Of a DNA stretch of 64,000 nucleotides, positions 37,098 to 48,428 are shown piece after piece. Made by a program: the position numbers and the translations under genes. Under the pieces are notes generated by a model. The model saw only the letters and a program-made list of their open reading frames with translations, searched no databases and was not told the origin of the DNA. Origin of the DNA: Aphelenchoides besseyi (lineage: Eukaryota; Nematoda; Chromadorea; Rhabditida; Aphelenchoididae). Location: assembly GCA_024699855.1 (NCBI GenBank), contig JAMPIQ010000001.1, positions 3,100,001 to 3,164,000 of the forward strand, in the 5' to 3' direction. How positions within the stretch are numbered: the stretch's first letter is position 1; every line of letters begins with the position of its first letter.

Positions 37098-39019
37098 TCA
37101 CATTGCATCATTTTTTTCGGTGGAGTTCTTAAGTTCAACGTTTAACAACAATTGAGAAGCAACAACCAAGACGTCTGCAATTTTGTTATGTACTTTGATT
37201 GCTAAGTCGAAGCTTACGATCAACTTTTCTGAAAAAATTCGGCTGAACATTCGGATAAATGAAAGTGAAGTAAACAATCAATCCAACGAGTATCAATACT
37301 CCTGCATACAGACCGACGAAGTAATTCTGAAAGTCCATTTGAAAGGGCCAAATACCAACAGAGTTACCTTAGTCAGTGGAACAACCAACAGTCCCAAGCA
37401 AACACAAATGAAGAGAAATGGCAACACAAGTGGGACGACAAATGCATCTTTCGGATACGGAAACCGTTCAGGTTGAAATCGCATGTAAATCAACGCAAAT
37501 TGGACCAGTAAACGTTGACACCACATTGCAAAACTCATGTAGCTAAGCAACTGATCTAAATCACCCAAAAAACTGATCCCTATCGCAATGAAAACTTCGA
37601 CGAGAACTGCCGCTCGTGGTGAATTGTAATTCGGATGAATTGTGCGCAGAAATGACGGAAAATAACCGCTGTTTGCTCCACTAAGAACATAACGAGAACA
37701 ACCAAAGATTGTCGAGTTCAAGTTGCCAAGAAGCAAAAGAGCAATCAAAAAAGGAACTAAAGAATCGTAAGCATCTGTCGATTTTCAACCAACCAATGTA
37801 ATGAAAGTCCCCCATTGTCTTTTCGGCAAACACCACGGCAACAGCATCGGTGCTTGTGAAGTCTTCGATTGACAGGACTGAGAAATACGCGATGTTCATC
37901 AACAAGTAGGAAACCAGTGCCGCTAAAATACCGGAAATTCCAGCGATTGGAAGTGTTCTAAATGACATCAGATATAAATTTATAGACCAACTTACTTGCG
38001 TGGGTTTTCTATCTCTTCGGTTCCAAAGTTCTAAATAACAGCAATTTATAGTATTCTTAAGATATAACATTGTCTAAGATCTTGCACTACTTACCAGAAT
38101 ATCCCATCTGAAAACTTTTGTTTACATGTTTTAATTGATTTCACTTACCCGTTGTAGGCAAACAAGCTTGCATATAAGCCCAGCACAACCTCTCCTGGAT
38201 TTGTTGTTCTACTTCCAGCGAACGGAGATTTGAAAGCCGTGGCGCCGCCTAAAATCTGTTTACTGGACATTCGTATAAGCATCTCTAACCCTTGAAAATC
38301 AGATAGTAAAATCCCGTGACAATTATCAATCCCATGACAAGAAACTTGGAGATTGTTACAATAATTTGAAATCGAGAAGCAAATGTTTTCAAAGAAAACA
38401 AATTCAAGGAACAGATAAGTAGCTAAACATGACGTAGTTGCTTCAAAAGTTGCTCAAATAACATACAACTGCCATAAAACCCGTTAAGCGCTGAAGCACT
38501 TCTATATAAGGCGACTCCAAGTGAATTAGTTTCGCAAATCCGTTAACCAAGTACTCTCTGTAAAATGATTCGTATTGTTGCCGCGTAGATACGTAAACTA
38601 ACCCAAAGCCCAACATCTGTATAGCTAAGATTGTCGGGTAGATCAAACCACAGGAGACGTAGAGAAACGGAACTGCTACGACTTTCCATCGTGCTTCGGA
38701 CAAATAAGCAAAATCACAACCACTTCTTCGGATCTTCGTTCCAAGTTCAACGTAAATAAAACTAAAAATCAAGAGTCGTATGGTTTTCGAACACAAAATA
38801 ACCATCCAATTGCGGCAATCAATGCTCCACAAATCCATATGATCAGGGATAAACCGATTGAACAAGAGTGAAGATAAATAGCAGCCGGTGACACAAAAAT
38901 ACCTAAAAGAACGATATTTTCAAATTAACTTCAAATTAATCACCCGATCCAATTATATCCCCAATACAATAAGAAATCGCTTCCAGAACTCCGATCTGAT
39001 TGCCATTGTTGGAATGCAT
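37098..39019 (-). CDS. SLC7-family amino-acid transporter (LAT/b0,+AT light-chain type)
   Basis: A 12-transmembrane amino-acid exchanger. The N-terminus MHSNNGNQIGVLEAISYCIG, then DIIGSGIFVSP, carries the GSGIF substrate motif of the family. FIYVELGTKIRRSGCDFAYL follows in TM3. Later blocks include SRYVLSGANSGYFPSFLRTI, FAMWCQRLLVQFALIYMRFQ and NYFVGLYAGVLILVGLIVYF, and the end is ELKNSTEKNDAM at 37098. About ten exons with short introns join in frame. Light chains of this type usually pair with an SLC3 heavy chain through an extracellular cysteine. Substrate specificity cannot be told from the sequence. Confidence 0.86.
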
Positions 39020-39511
39020 TTAATAATCTCTCTAGTCTATGAGTTTAGACCCTAAGACCTTTAGCACTAATTGATTGAACTCCTCAAAAACAACACATGT
39101 GCTGATAAGCGATCGTAAAACCGTACTCGTTAAACGGTGCCAATAAAAGTTGGTGCTAATGTATTAAAGTGTTCTGATTGTGCTGCGGGATATAATGACA
39201 ATATAAATGGTCTTCGATTGTCGTTTATATTCTACTTGGAGAGATCTGTGCAAAAAAACACAAAATAGACAAACTCTCGATATTAGGGACCGCCCACCGA
39301 GACTCGAAACTGCTTGTGCAAACATATCAACTGCTCGAAGTTAATTTTGAGGACCAGTTTGTCTGCGCATTTGTGTTTGCATTTCAATCTAACACCGACT
39401 ATGATTGTGTTCCTTGAGATGACAATCGATGCGCAATAATCGGCAGTAGCTCGACAAAATAGTAGAACTTTATTATCGTATTTACGAGCAGAACATGAAA
39501 TCTCAACGAAT
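39020..39511. other. Intergenic, no gene seen
   Basis: Holds the 5' flank of the SLC7 gene and the 3' UTR of the coiled-coil gene. No exon or repeat was recognised. Confidence 0.45.
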
Positions 39512-40176
39512 TCAAATCAAATTTGTGTTGTCGGCCAACTTCTGCTTCAACTCCTCAAACTCGTTTTCAGCCGCCAAAGTCAAAGCTTCGTACTCTTCAA
39601 TCTTCTTTTCCAAATCCGCCAATTCGGTTTTGTTCACGTGATGCTGAAAGTAACCGAAATAAGCCTAACAGTACCGAAACGTACCACTTCTCGTTTGCCA
39701 GTGACCTGAGTTAGTTGAGCGTCAATCGATAGAATCAAACGTTTCATTTCGGATTTTTCTGAAACTGCATTTCAATCTCGAAGAACAGAACAAAAATACC
39801 GTTTTGAAAAGCGCCGTCATCGAAATGGAGATTCTGATTGTCGTCGACGTTCGAAAACAGATTCTTGAAGTTGTCCTCGTGATTTGTTTCCCATTGAAGA
39901 TGATAGTCTGTTGCTAGAACATCAATGTCAACGGAAACAATGAAAAGTCTTACAAGTTTCAGTCAATTGTTGCAGCTCCTTGTACTTGGCCTCCATTTGA
40001 TCGTGTGTTTCTTCGAGTTCGGCAGCCCTAAATCACAAATACAAGGCACCGAAACCAAATCGAATTTACGTTGCAAGAATCTGATGCAACTCCTGAGCAA
40101 GTTTGCGGCTTTCGGCCAGAAGTTCTTTTGCCGACTTTTGTTTTTCTTCGATTTTCGAAAGATACAATTGAGTCAT
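39512..40176 (-). CDS. Small coiled-coil protein, family not recognised
   Basis: Exons read MTQLYLSKIEEKQKSAKELL, then ELEETHDQMEAKYKELQQLT, then DYHLQWETNHEDNFKNLFSN and LILSIDAQLTQVTGKREV, and finally TELADLEKKIEEYEALTLAA, ending DNTNLI at 39512. Most of the ~165-residue product is predicted heptad-type coiled coil around a short loop. The start is taken at 40176, but an upstream in-frame segment (IPFYFPNA) leaves the true start open. A structural role such as a kinetochore or trafficking complex component is possible but unsupported. It is divergent from TMEM138, with 272 nt between starts. Confidence 0.62.
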
Positions 40177-40448
40177 TGCGTTGGGGAAGTAAAACGGGAT
40201 CTAAATAAAATCGACGTTCGGCATTTGAAGCGAACGGACGAAACGATTAAACGAAACGATCGGACTGCAGGTTGCGCAAATCGATTGGTTATTGGAAGAG
40301 AACGAAGTTACTCGAGTAGTAATGGGTATCGTAAACTTAAAATGATGTTCAGAATCTTCAGCAAAACAAGCTCGGAACTGACCGTTGCGTGGCAACCATC
40401 CAAAAGTGACCAGCGAATACGCGTAGTTTCTTTTATTTTGACAAGGAA

Positions 40449-41028
40449 ATGGCAAGTAAATATGGAGTTATTATAGTTGTTCAGTTGCTTATCATTTTTG
40501 CCGACATTCTATTCAACAGTGCATCAACGGTTCTTTTCAACGATGCCACCGTCCAACTTTTGCTTTACATTCTACAAGACACATTGATTGTAATGTCGTT
40601 GATTGTGATGATCATCTCCTTCTCTTCTTCCTTCGTCTTTCAAGCCGGATTGATTGCCGTGCTACTGCGCAAATTCGCCGTCTCACTTTTCTTCAGCATA
40701 TTTTATTTGATTCTATCAGTCGTTTTGCACGTAATGAGTGTGGTAGTAGCAAGAATACGAGTAAACGAACATCAAGATTGGATTTTAGAAGAGTCGATGG
40801 GGACACGAAGATAATTACATTTGGTCTGACTACTTGACTGCTGTCTATTGTCTACAACGTGTTGGTGAGTAATTGCTTGCTGCTACAAAAAGAAGTAATC
40901 ACATCGAATGTTCAGTTGCGGTTCCGTACTATTGGTTCTACAAACGCACCTTTTTCATGCTCAGTAATCCCAAATACCATTCGGAAAATTCAGAGTGGCT
41001 CCGGATACAACTTCGTGCACGGGTTTGA
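40449..41028 (+). CDS. TMEM138: TMEM138 (ciliary transition-zone membrane protein)
   Basis: TMEM138 is a four-helix protein at the base of cilia, a Joubert syndrome gene in humans and a transition-zone component in nematodes. The start MASKYGVIIVVQLLIIFADI lines up with the family, followed by QLLLYILQDTLIVMSLIV and SSSFVFQAGLIAVLLRKF. Exon 2, joined by an intron that removes an apparent early stop, gives KSRWGHEDNYIWSDYLTAVY. Exon 3 gives VAVPYYWFYKRTFFMLSNPK and ends at 41028. The predicted length of 160 matches the usual 162 residues. The E2-like gene starts 171 nt downstream on the same strand. Confidence 0.91.
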
Positions 41029-41199
41029 TCGGAGTCCCAACAGAAATTCGAGGATCGTTATGTAGCGAATGGCCGCTTGAAGAATAACGAGTTTTGACAA
41101 TTTCGAATTCTCTGGATTCGCGGGAATAACCGATCTTAACTGAAAACTCAAATTGTAATGTGAAGAGTTGGAATAAACGTTTTATTATTTCAATTTTTG

Positions 41200-41847
41200 A
41201 TGTCGACGGGTGGTCGGGAATCACGAAAAGGAGCGGCCGTAACGAACGTGAATCTCGATGCAACTGGACGTGAATTGTGTCGAAATCGGATTCTTAAGGT
41301 GTCAAGTCAGTTGTTGGTGAGATTTCAGTGTTCGGTTATAGGAAACGGAAAAAGTGAAAACGAGTTTGCCGACCAATTTCAAGCTCGTTAGCACCGAGCA
41401 ATCGACGTGGATTCTATTGCTTCTGCCGGTAATTCGAAACATATCGCAATGTTGAACTTGTTTTCAGAGTAAACCGCCGTACAATTTAGGAGCTTTTCGA
41501 ATTCAAATCAATTTTCCTGCAGAGTTTCCGTTTGCCCCACCAAAATTTCAGTTCCTCACGAAAATCTTTCATCCGAGCGTCGATGAATCGGGAAAATTGG
41601 GAATGTTGGGTCTGAAGTCCGGCAACTGGATGCCGGCAATGCGAATGAATCAAGGTGACTGAAGAAGAGTAGATGGCTAATATACCGTACGTTTTCAGTT
41701 CTAATGAAAGTAGCCAATTTGATTGAGAACGTGGAGTACGATCAGCCTTTGCGTCATGATCTCGTCGAATTACTCAATCATGACGAATCGACTTTTCATC
41801 AAAAGGCCGCAGAATTTACGAAGAGTTTTGCTGAAAAACGATCTTAA
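41200..41847 (+). CDS. UBE2L3-like ubiquitin-conjugating fold lacking the catalytic cysteine
   Basis: Exons join as MSTGGRESRKGAAVTNVNLD, then ETEKVKTSLPTNFKLVSTEQ, SKPPYNLGAFRIQINFPAEF, FAPPKFQFLTKIFHPSVDES, and GKLGMLGLKSGNWMPA. The C-terminus is LRHDLVELLNHDESTFHQKA, ending AEKRS at 41847. The layout and C-terminus match UBE2L3. In that family the active site reads G-x-VCLP before SxENW; here the same place reads GKLGML before KSGNW (codon gga near 41601-41606), so the catalytic cysteine is glycine. This implies a catalytically inactive E2 variant, perhaps a UEV-like partner protein. The gene is otherwise intact, without stops. Confidence 0.84.
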
Positions 41848-42327
41848 CTCACTTGTTGAAAAGCGGCTCGAACTGCTCGTTGTCGAATTCGCTCACGATC
41901 CATTTGTTTGTGAATAAAGGTTCTTAAACACGAATCCAAGAAGTAGTTTTCGTGGCAATGAAGTGAAGGCTTTACGTCGAGCATTCCTTTTTGTCTTATA
42001 CGTGTATCAGATAAGACAATTTGAACGGTCAGAAATCCAATTAAATTTCACAGATGAATGTGAACTGGGAATACAAATGTCTGAGATCTGGTGAAACAAT
42101 CTTTCAATTAACTTTGTTATCAAATGAATGTCGTTTTATTCAAGTTCAAGCGATGAGTTGAGTTCGTATTGATAACTACGAAACCAATGGGCTGCTTGGT
42201 GGAACAATTTGACAGAAAGAGCATTTGACTGAATTTCAGTTGCTTGGCAACGTTTGATAACTGCAATGAGGAAAACGGCGTACACTCATTCAAAACGTCT
42301 ATTTAGTTCTTACCTAAGAGTGTGAAA
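41848..42327. other. Intergenic, no gene seen
   Basis: Between the E2-like gene and the Tubby start. No splice-supported exon was recognised; it probably contains the Tubby promoter. Confidence 0.45.
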
Positions 42328-44259
42328 ATGAGTGGTTCCGGTGATTGGGTTGCACATAATCTGCAAAAGCAGGTAATCAACTATGCAATTGTGACCTTTT
42401 GATCTCGTGCTTTTAGCGTCTGTTACTTGAAGAACGGCAACGACAACGTCGATTGCAACAAAGTGGAATTGTTTCCAGTCACGGAAATCGCTCGGATTCT
42501 ACAGACAACGATACGAAAAACGTGGAACAACGATTGAACAGTGTATCTTTGTATTCGTTTCTCGAGCAACCGGTCGTTTCACAACAACCACAAAGAAAGT
42601 CGTTAAATAGTGCCAATGGACCTAAAGTGATTACACTGAAAGGTATTACGCCACCACACAGTCGACGCCAAAGGTCAGTAGACAAATTTATATTGAATTG
42701 TTGGACGGTTTACAGTGTTTCTTCGGAAGAAGAAGTTGTTCAAGCAAAAAGCCTGTCGAATTCACGTTCGAACGTTGCACGGAAAACCGCTGTTAAATCA
42801 TCGATTAGTGCCGATCGCATAAACAAAGCTGCTAATCGAGAAACAACTTCCGATGATGATTTCCCGTCTGAAGTAACACCACTACACGACGAAGCTTTGG
42901 AGACAAACATTTTGGAAGAAAGTAACAGTCGACTTGACATTTCCGAAATTGTGAACAATTTGGAGAAATTTGTTATGGGTAAACTGTGTATTCTTCCATT
43001 ATTTCAATCACTTTCTTTAGAACCATGTCGCAAAAACATAACAATGAAATGCCGAATTACACGCGACAAAAAGGGAATGGACAAGTAAGTGAACGTTTGT
43101 ATCGTTGACAGCACACTTTCAAATAAAAATCTTGTTTTTGTATAAAAATGCATTCAAATAAGCCGATAGTTTAAGTGAACTTTCAGAGGGATGTTTCCGT
43201 TCTATTATCTTCATTTGGAAAAAGAAGACGAAAAAAGAGTTTTTCTTTTGGCTGCACGTCGACGAAAGAAAAGTACAACAGCAAACTATTTGGTATGTTT
43301 AATTGAAGGCTTATACGCGTACAATGTCTTTTAAGATCTCAACCGATCCAACCGATTTGAGTAGAAATGGAAATAGTTTTATGGCTAAAGTTCGGTAAGA
43401 CTGTTCTTGTATAAATCTTAACTCTTTTTTCAAGATCTAACGCACTAGGAACGGTAAGATTAAGAAAATTTGCTTGTGCTTTTTATTAACATCTAAACTA
43501 CGTTTTCAAGATGTTCACGGTTTTCGACAATGGAGATAATCCAAAGAAAGCGGCGGTAGTTGGCGATGGAATTCGTCAAGAACTGGCAGCTATCATTTAC
43601 GTAAATATAAGTTGCAGTCGAAGTATATGAAATGTTTCAGGAAACCAATGTATTTGGCTTTAAGGGTCCACGTAAAATGACGGTAAGTGATTGGTTTGTA
43701 ATCACTTGTATTCTTAAATTCAAGATTATCATTCCCGGTCTCTATGAAAACGCCGGACGTAAAGAGTTGCGTCCAATAAGTGTAGGTCTTACGGGTATTA
43801 AGATTTGATGTAACGAAATGTAGGAAAAGGATTCGATACTTGAACGTTACAAGTCACATCGTATGGAAGAAATGATTATACTAAACAATAAGCAGCCACA
43901 ATGGAATGAAGACACTCAATCGTATGTTTTGAATTTCCACGGCCGAGTCACTCAAGCGAGTGTCAAGAACTTTCAAATCGTTCATCATTTAAATCGTAAG
44001 TTGTCGTCAACCATGTACCCACTAACTAACTGTACGATTTCAGAGGACTATGTGAGTTCGAAGTTTCTAACTTGAGTCCCGATTTTAAAGGTGGTCATGC
44101 AATTTGGGCGAATCAACAACGAGACCTTCACAATGGACTTTCGTTACCCGCTGTCGCCGATTCAAGCGTTCGGAATTGCAATGAGTTCGTTTCATGGCAA
44201 AGTAAGAAATTTGATTGGTTTCTCATTTGACCTATGTTTTGCAGTTGGCGTGCGAGTAA
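42328..44259 (+). CDS. TUB: Tubby-like protein (TUB/TULP family)
   Basis: Tubby proteins bind PI(4,5)P2 and deliver membrane receptors to cilia; the nematode ortholog tub-1 also affects fat storage. An N-terminal basic, Gln-rich leader ([20 protein letters not shown]) and a low-complexity region precede the Tubby domain. That domain is spread over about eight short exons: [50 protein letters not shown], and [19 protein letters not shown]. It continues [20 protein letters not shown] and [13 protein letters not shown]. It ends with the invariant family C-terminus SSFHGKLACE at 44259. Confidence 0.94.
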
Positions 44260-44656
44260 TCGAAATTGCGGTCAACGACAAGCATTTGTTGATAAGACAG
44301 GAGGTTGTGATAATGGAGCAGTCGTTTTACACGTTCATATCAAACTCCTTTTTGCCCATATTTTTGTTCTCTTGTTGTGCACCGAGAATATTCGTGCAAA
44401 AGACAAGTTTACGTTCATGAAATAAACTAGGAGCTTAGACACAACCTTTTATGTTTCTCGAGGTCTTTTCACTGACGCGCATCTTTTTTGATTCGTCAGC
44501 AGCCGATTTCGAATTGTGCGGAGTTTGTGCGATCCGCAGTTTAACATTGAAAGTCGACAGTGGCGATCGAGTTGCTTGTTCGGGTTAAAAAAAGACCAGT
44601 GCGCACGTTTCTCGGCAACTAACCTGTGAATTTGTATCAGAGTTCGAACTGTCGAC
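44260..44656. other. Intergenic, no gene seen
   Basis: Contains the 3' flank of Tubby and the 5' flank of the UGT gene. No exon or repeat was seen. Confidence 0.45.
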
Positions 44657-46612
44657 ATGTTCGTTCTGTTGATTTTGTTTTGCGGATACGTGACCACGAG
44701 TATGGCCGCCGAAGTTTTGCTTATGCCAAGCTCCTTATTCCCCGTTCATCGTCAAACAATGATTCCGTTGGCCAAAGAACTGATAAGTCGAGGACACAAG
44801 GTTACATGGTTTGAATATGGATTACGCAAGGTAGTTTTAGATAAATTCAGTATCATTCCTTATTACTTCAGTCCGATCTTCCTCTACCCGCAGAAGTGGA
44901 AGAGATTTTCGTTCAAGTTCACACTCCAAGTCAAACTATCCGAGATATCTACGAGCATCGCAATCATTCGACACACAAACGGATCTGGGACGAGAGTTTC
45001 TCTGACGAAGCCGCTCAATCATCTGCATGGTTTTCATCAATTGAACTTTGTGATCGGTTGTTGTCTGATCGAAGTCAACGAACTAAATTTGACCAGTTGG
45101 TGACCCGTCGTTTTGATGCCGTTGTTCTTGACGATCTTTACAATCCTTGTGGACTTTTGCATACTGGACTTCAACGATCAATTTTCATCTACTGGTCCAT
45201 GACTGGAATGCGGACAGAATCGGCATGGTCTCATCACTCACCATCACCCCCTTCGTATATTCCGGTGCCGGGAACAGGATTCACAGATGAATTGGATTTT
45301 TGGGAACGAACTACCAATCTTGCTGCCTATCTTCGAGCACTTTACGTTCATCAGCACGTTGTTCTCCGACGAATTGATTCTTTAGCCGAAAAGCATTTTC
45401 CTGGCAAATTAACCGAAGCCTTCTACATGGAGAGAAATGCATCGATCAACTTTGTCAATCATCCGCCAATCTTTGATTTTGCTCGTCCCTACATGCCACG
45501 CGTTAATTTCGTTGGCGGTCTTCATTGTCGAAAACCTCAGCCTTTGCCAAAGGTAAGTACAATTTTTCACGAACACGTTGATTTTCATTTGTTTTAGGAT
45601 TTGGAGTCTTTTGTGAAGAAAGCGAACAACAACGATGGCTTTGTGGTCATCAGTTCCGGCCGAAGTCAACAGTGGAAGTATGCACCTGAAGATGTGACGG
45701 TAAAGTAAAACTCTTTAAACCATTTAGTTTCGCATTTTCAGACCAATCTTTTAGCAGCGATTGCAGAAAAACCGAATATCCAATTTATTTGGCAATACGA
45801 CGGCAAGAAATTAAAATCTACACCCGACAACTTGTTCGTTCAATCGTGGTTGCCGTTGCAAGATCTCTTAGGTGAGCACGAATATCTTCAAATTCTGTAT
45901 AAGATAATCTTTAGGACATGAAAAATGCAAAGCTCACGTTTCGAACGGCGGTCTTAATTCAGTAATCGAGAGCATGTGGCATGGCAAGTATCGTCCAAAA
46001 TGGTATCCTAACCCTTTCGCTTAGGTGTTCCTGTTGTGGGATGGCCGTTGACTGCCAGTGGTTACGACAATCTTCTCCGGGTGACGGCACGACATGCCGG
46101 GATTATGTTGGAACGCAAACAACCAACAAAGTTTGTTCTTAAATCTTTTCAATAATACAATGTTTGTTAAGGAATCAGTTCATCTCAGCCATTAATCGCG
46201 TTTATGTTCAACACTACAAAGACGAAGCGTTAATTTTCCAAGTAGGAAAAGACTAGCGAATGATTGTTATGATTTGTAGGATATGCTTATTGACACACCG
46301 TTTACTGAGTTGAATCATTCCGCTTTTTGGGTGGAATTTATTGTACGCCATCAAGAAGTACCTCACGCTCGTTCAGGAGCAGACGATTTGAATATACTTT
46401 CGTATGAGACTATTAGTTTGAAGATTATAATTTCGAGATTTTTCAGGTATTTCCTTGTGGACGTAATTGCTTTCATTATCAGTGCCGTGATTATTTCCAT
46501 CACCCTTGCATACTATTTCTTTAAACTTCTCTTCTTAGGTCTATATTCCCTTGCCATCACTCTCATGCCAAAACGTCCAGCAAAAGTGGACGGTAAAAAG
46601 AAACGAAATTAG
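44657..46612 (+). CDS. UDP-glycosyltransferase (GT1, membrane-bound), divergent
   Basis: A signal peptide ([20 protein letters not shown]) and the family start [20 protein letters not shown] lead into the lumenal acceptor domain. A donor domain follows ([20 protein letters not shown]). A C-terminal membrane anchor ([20 protein letters not shown]) precedes a basic tail ([14 protein letters not shown]) that fits ER retention. At least nine exons join in frame, with stop at 46612. The UGT signature region reads [32 protein letters not shown]: the usual HGG histidine is Asn and the terminal D-Q pair is altered. Activity may therefore be reduced or changed. It converges with RBBP5, the stops being 64 nt apart. 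Confidence 0.86.
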
Positions 46613-46676
46613 AGGATTACGAGTAGTTATCTTGCTCTTTGGAGTTTATTGACAAGAGATCAAAAATAAATATAAA

Positions 46677-48229
46677 TTAAGCGGCATGAGGTTCGTAGAC
46701 AATTGGTTCATCCGCTCCTTCAACTTCAGTAGTAATCGGTAGAAACCAAACCAAATCCTTAATATTAGCATCTTCTTCATCCGATGAGCCCAAATCATGA
46801 GATTGTAATCCGACAACGTCGATCAATTCTTCTTCCACTTCTTCGGATACTCGAACTTCTTCTTCAGCATCTTGATCACGAACATCAAACTCGAATTCGC
46901 GTTCTTCGTATCGGCGGTTTTCGTCGAGTTCCGTAAAATCAGGAGCAAAAGCACTCCAATTCTCAACATGAGCCTAAAAGCATGGAAACATATAATCGTT
47001 TTCTAAGTTAACATACTCGAGTCCAAACCGAAACTGCTCCATTTGAAACGGATAAGATTACGGGACGAAATGGATGCCATTGAGCATCAGTCAACATTTC
47101 ACCTTTAGCCCCGTGAAGAATTTTTATCAAATTCCCAGAATTACGTTCCCAAATATGCAAAGAATGTCCTTTAGCACTCGCTCCACAAACATAATCTCCT
47201 TCATTCGATCCACAAATCGACTTCCATTGTGTCTGAACAGCGAAATAGAAAAGCAAAAAGGAAATGATCACCTACTTTATTAACCATATCTTGAAATCGT
47301 TGAATCGGCTCAACCACAGAACCATTCTGAGCATCTCGAAATTGATCAAAGCGAAAACAACGAACGATTCTATCAACTGAATTTGTCATTATATAACCGC
47401 CTCGACGAGTCACCCAAAAGTCTTTGATCTGAAACGAACAATAACACCAACAGAACATGTTTCTTACTTGTTGTACTCCACCTTGATGCACAGTCTTCAC
47501 ATACTTGGTTGTTTTGGTATCATACATTATAATTCGGCCCTAAAAGGTCTTAAGATTAAAACCAAACAAGAAGTTAAAACCTTGGCTGTTCCCAAAAAAG
47601 CGTAAAAACCTCGACGATCAAAAGCAATAGCAGTAACTGCTTCATCGGATTGTTGAGAAATATCGTGATCCAATTTAACTTCTTCGCCGGTTTCGGTGTT
47701 TCTTAGAACAACATTCGTGCCGTTAGTTGTCGGAGTACCCAAAGTTAAAACAAGAAACTGATTTTCATTTCTAAATCATCCTTCAAAATCCATATTATAA
47801 CAGCAGGAACCAACCGTGGATTAAACATCGCGATTGGCGGATTAACACACGCTCCGTAGTGAAATCGATCCACATAAACTGAAGTGTCCAAAACATTCCA
47901 AATTGCCACCGTTGAATCGGCACTTGCTGTCATCAGAAGTCTTCCCGACCGAGACCAGTCGATGGAAGAAATCGGCTTCACATGTGCTCCCCAAGACTTA
48001 AATGGAAACATTCGGATTGTAAGAACGAAGCAATGAAACTCACTTTTACCAGACCTCTGGTGATGAAATCAAACAGAAAAACCCGTCCATCGTTACTTCC
48101 AATGGCAATCAATGTGCCCAAACGATTGAATTTGCAAATAATCGCATGTCCACTGCTAATATCCAAAAGACCATCGAATTCTTCTGGATATCCCAGCTCG
48201 AAAGCTTTGTCGAGAAGTTCGGCATTCAT
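46677..48229 (-). CDS. RBBP5: RBBP5 (WD40 subunit of COMPASS/MLL histone H3K4 methyltransferase)
   Basis: A WD40 protein of the SET1/MLL core complex. The start [20 protein letters not shown] matches the family N-terminus, then [20 protein letters not shown]. Blades follow ([60 protein letters not shown] in exon order, [20 protein letters not shown]). The C-terminal block begins [20 protein letters not shown] and is followed by an acidic stretch, ending [10 protein letters not shown] at 46677. About seven exons are seen. Vertebrate RBBP5 has a longer basic tail, so this copy is short at the C-terminus. A 199-nt divergent region separates it from the phosphatase gene. Confidence 0.92.
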
Positions 48230-48428
48230 GTCAAACTAAAAATTTCGAACTTATTGACGACCACATCCTCAAAAACGTACTCTTGGTTTGTACAAAAAAC
48301 TACTCACAAGCAATAGCCGAGCAAACGCCGCAAACGTTGTGACGAAGTTTTTGGCTCAGTTCCCGCTCAATTTCTGTTTGAGATTTTTGTCTACCAAGTG
48401 CTCATCTTCTACATCAATCAATCGTCAA

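Noticed and set aside
36904..37101. 65-codon minus frame next to the SLC7 stop
   Set aside because: The SLC7 reading ends at 37098 in another frame and no start or splice context supports a separate gene.
39925..40476. 183-codon plus-strand open frame
   Set aside because: Antisense shadow of the coiled-coil gene and its promoter; the minus strand has the splice signals and heptads.
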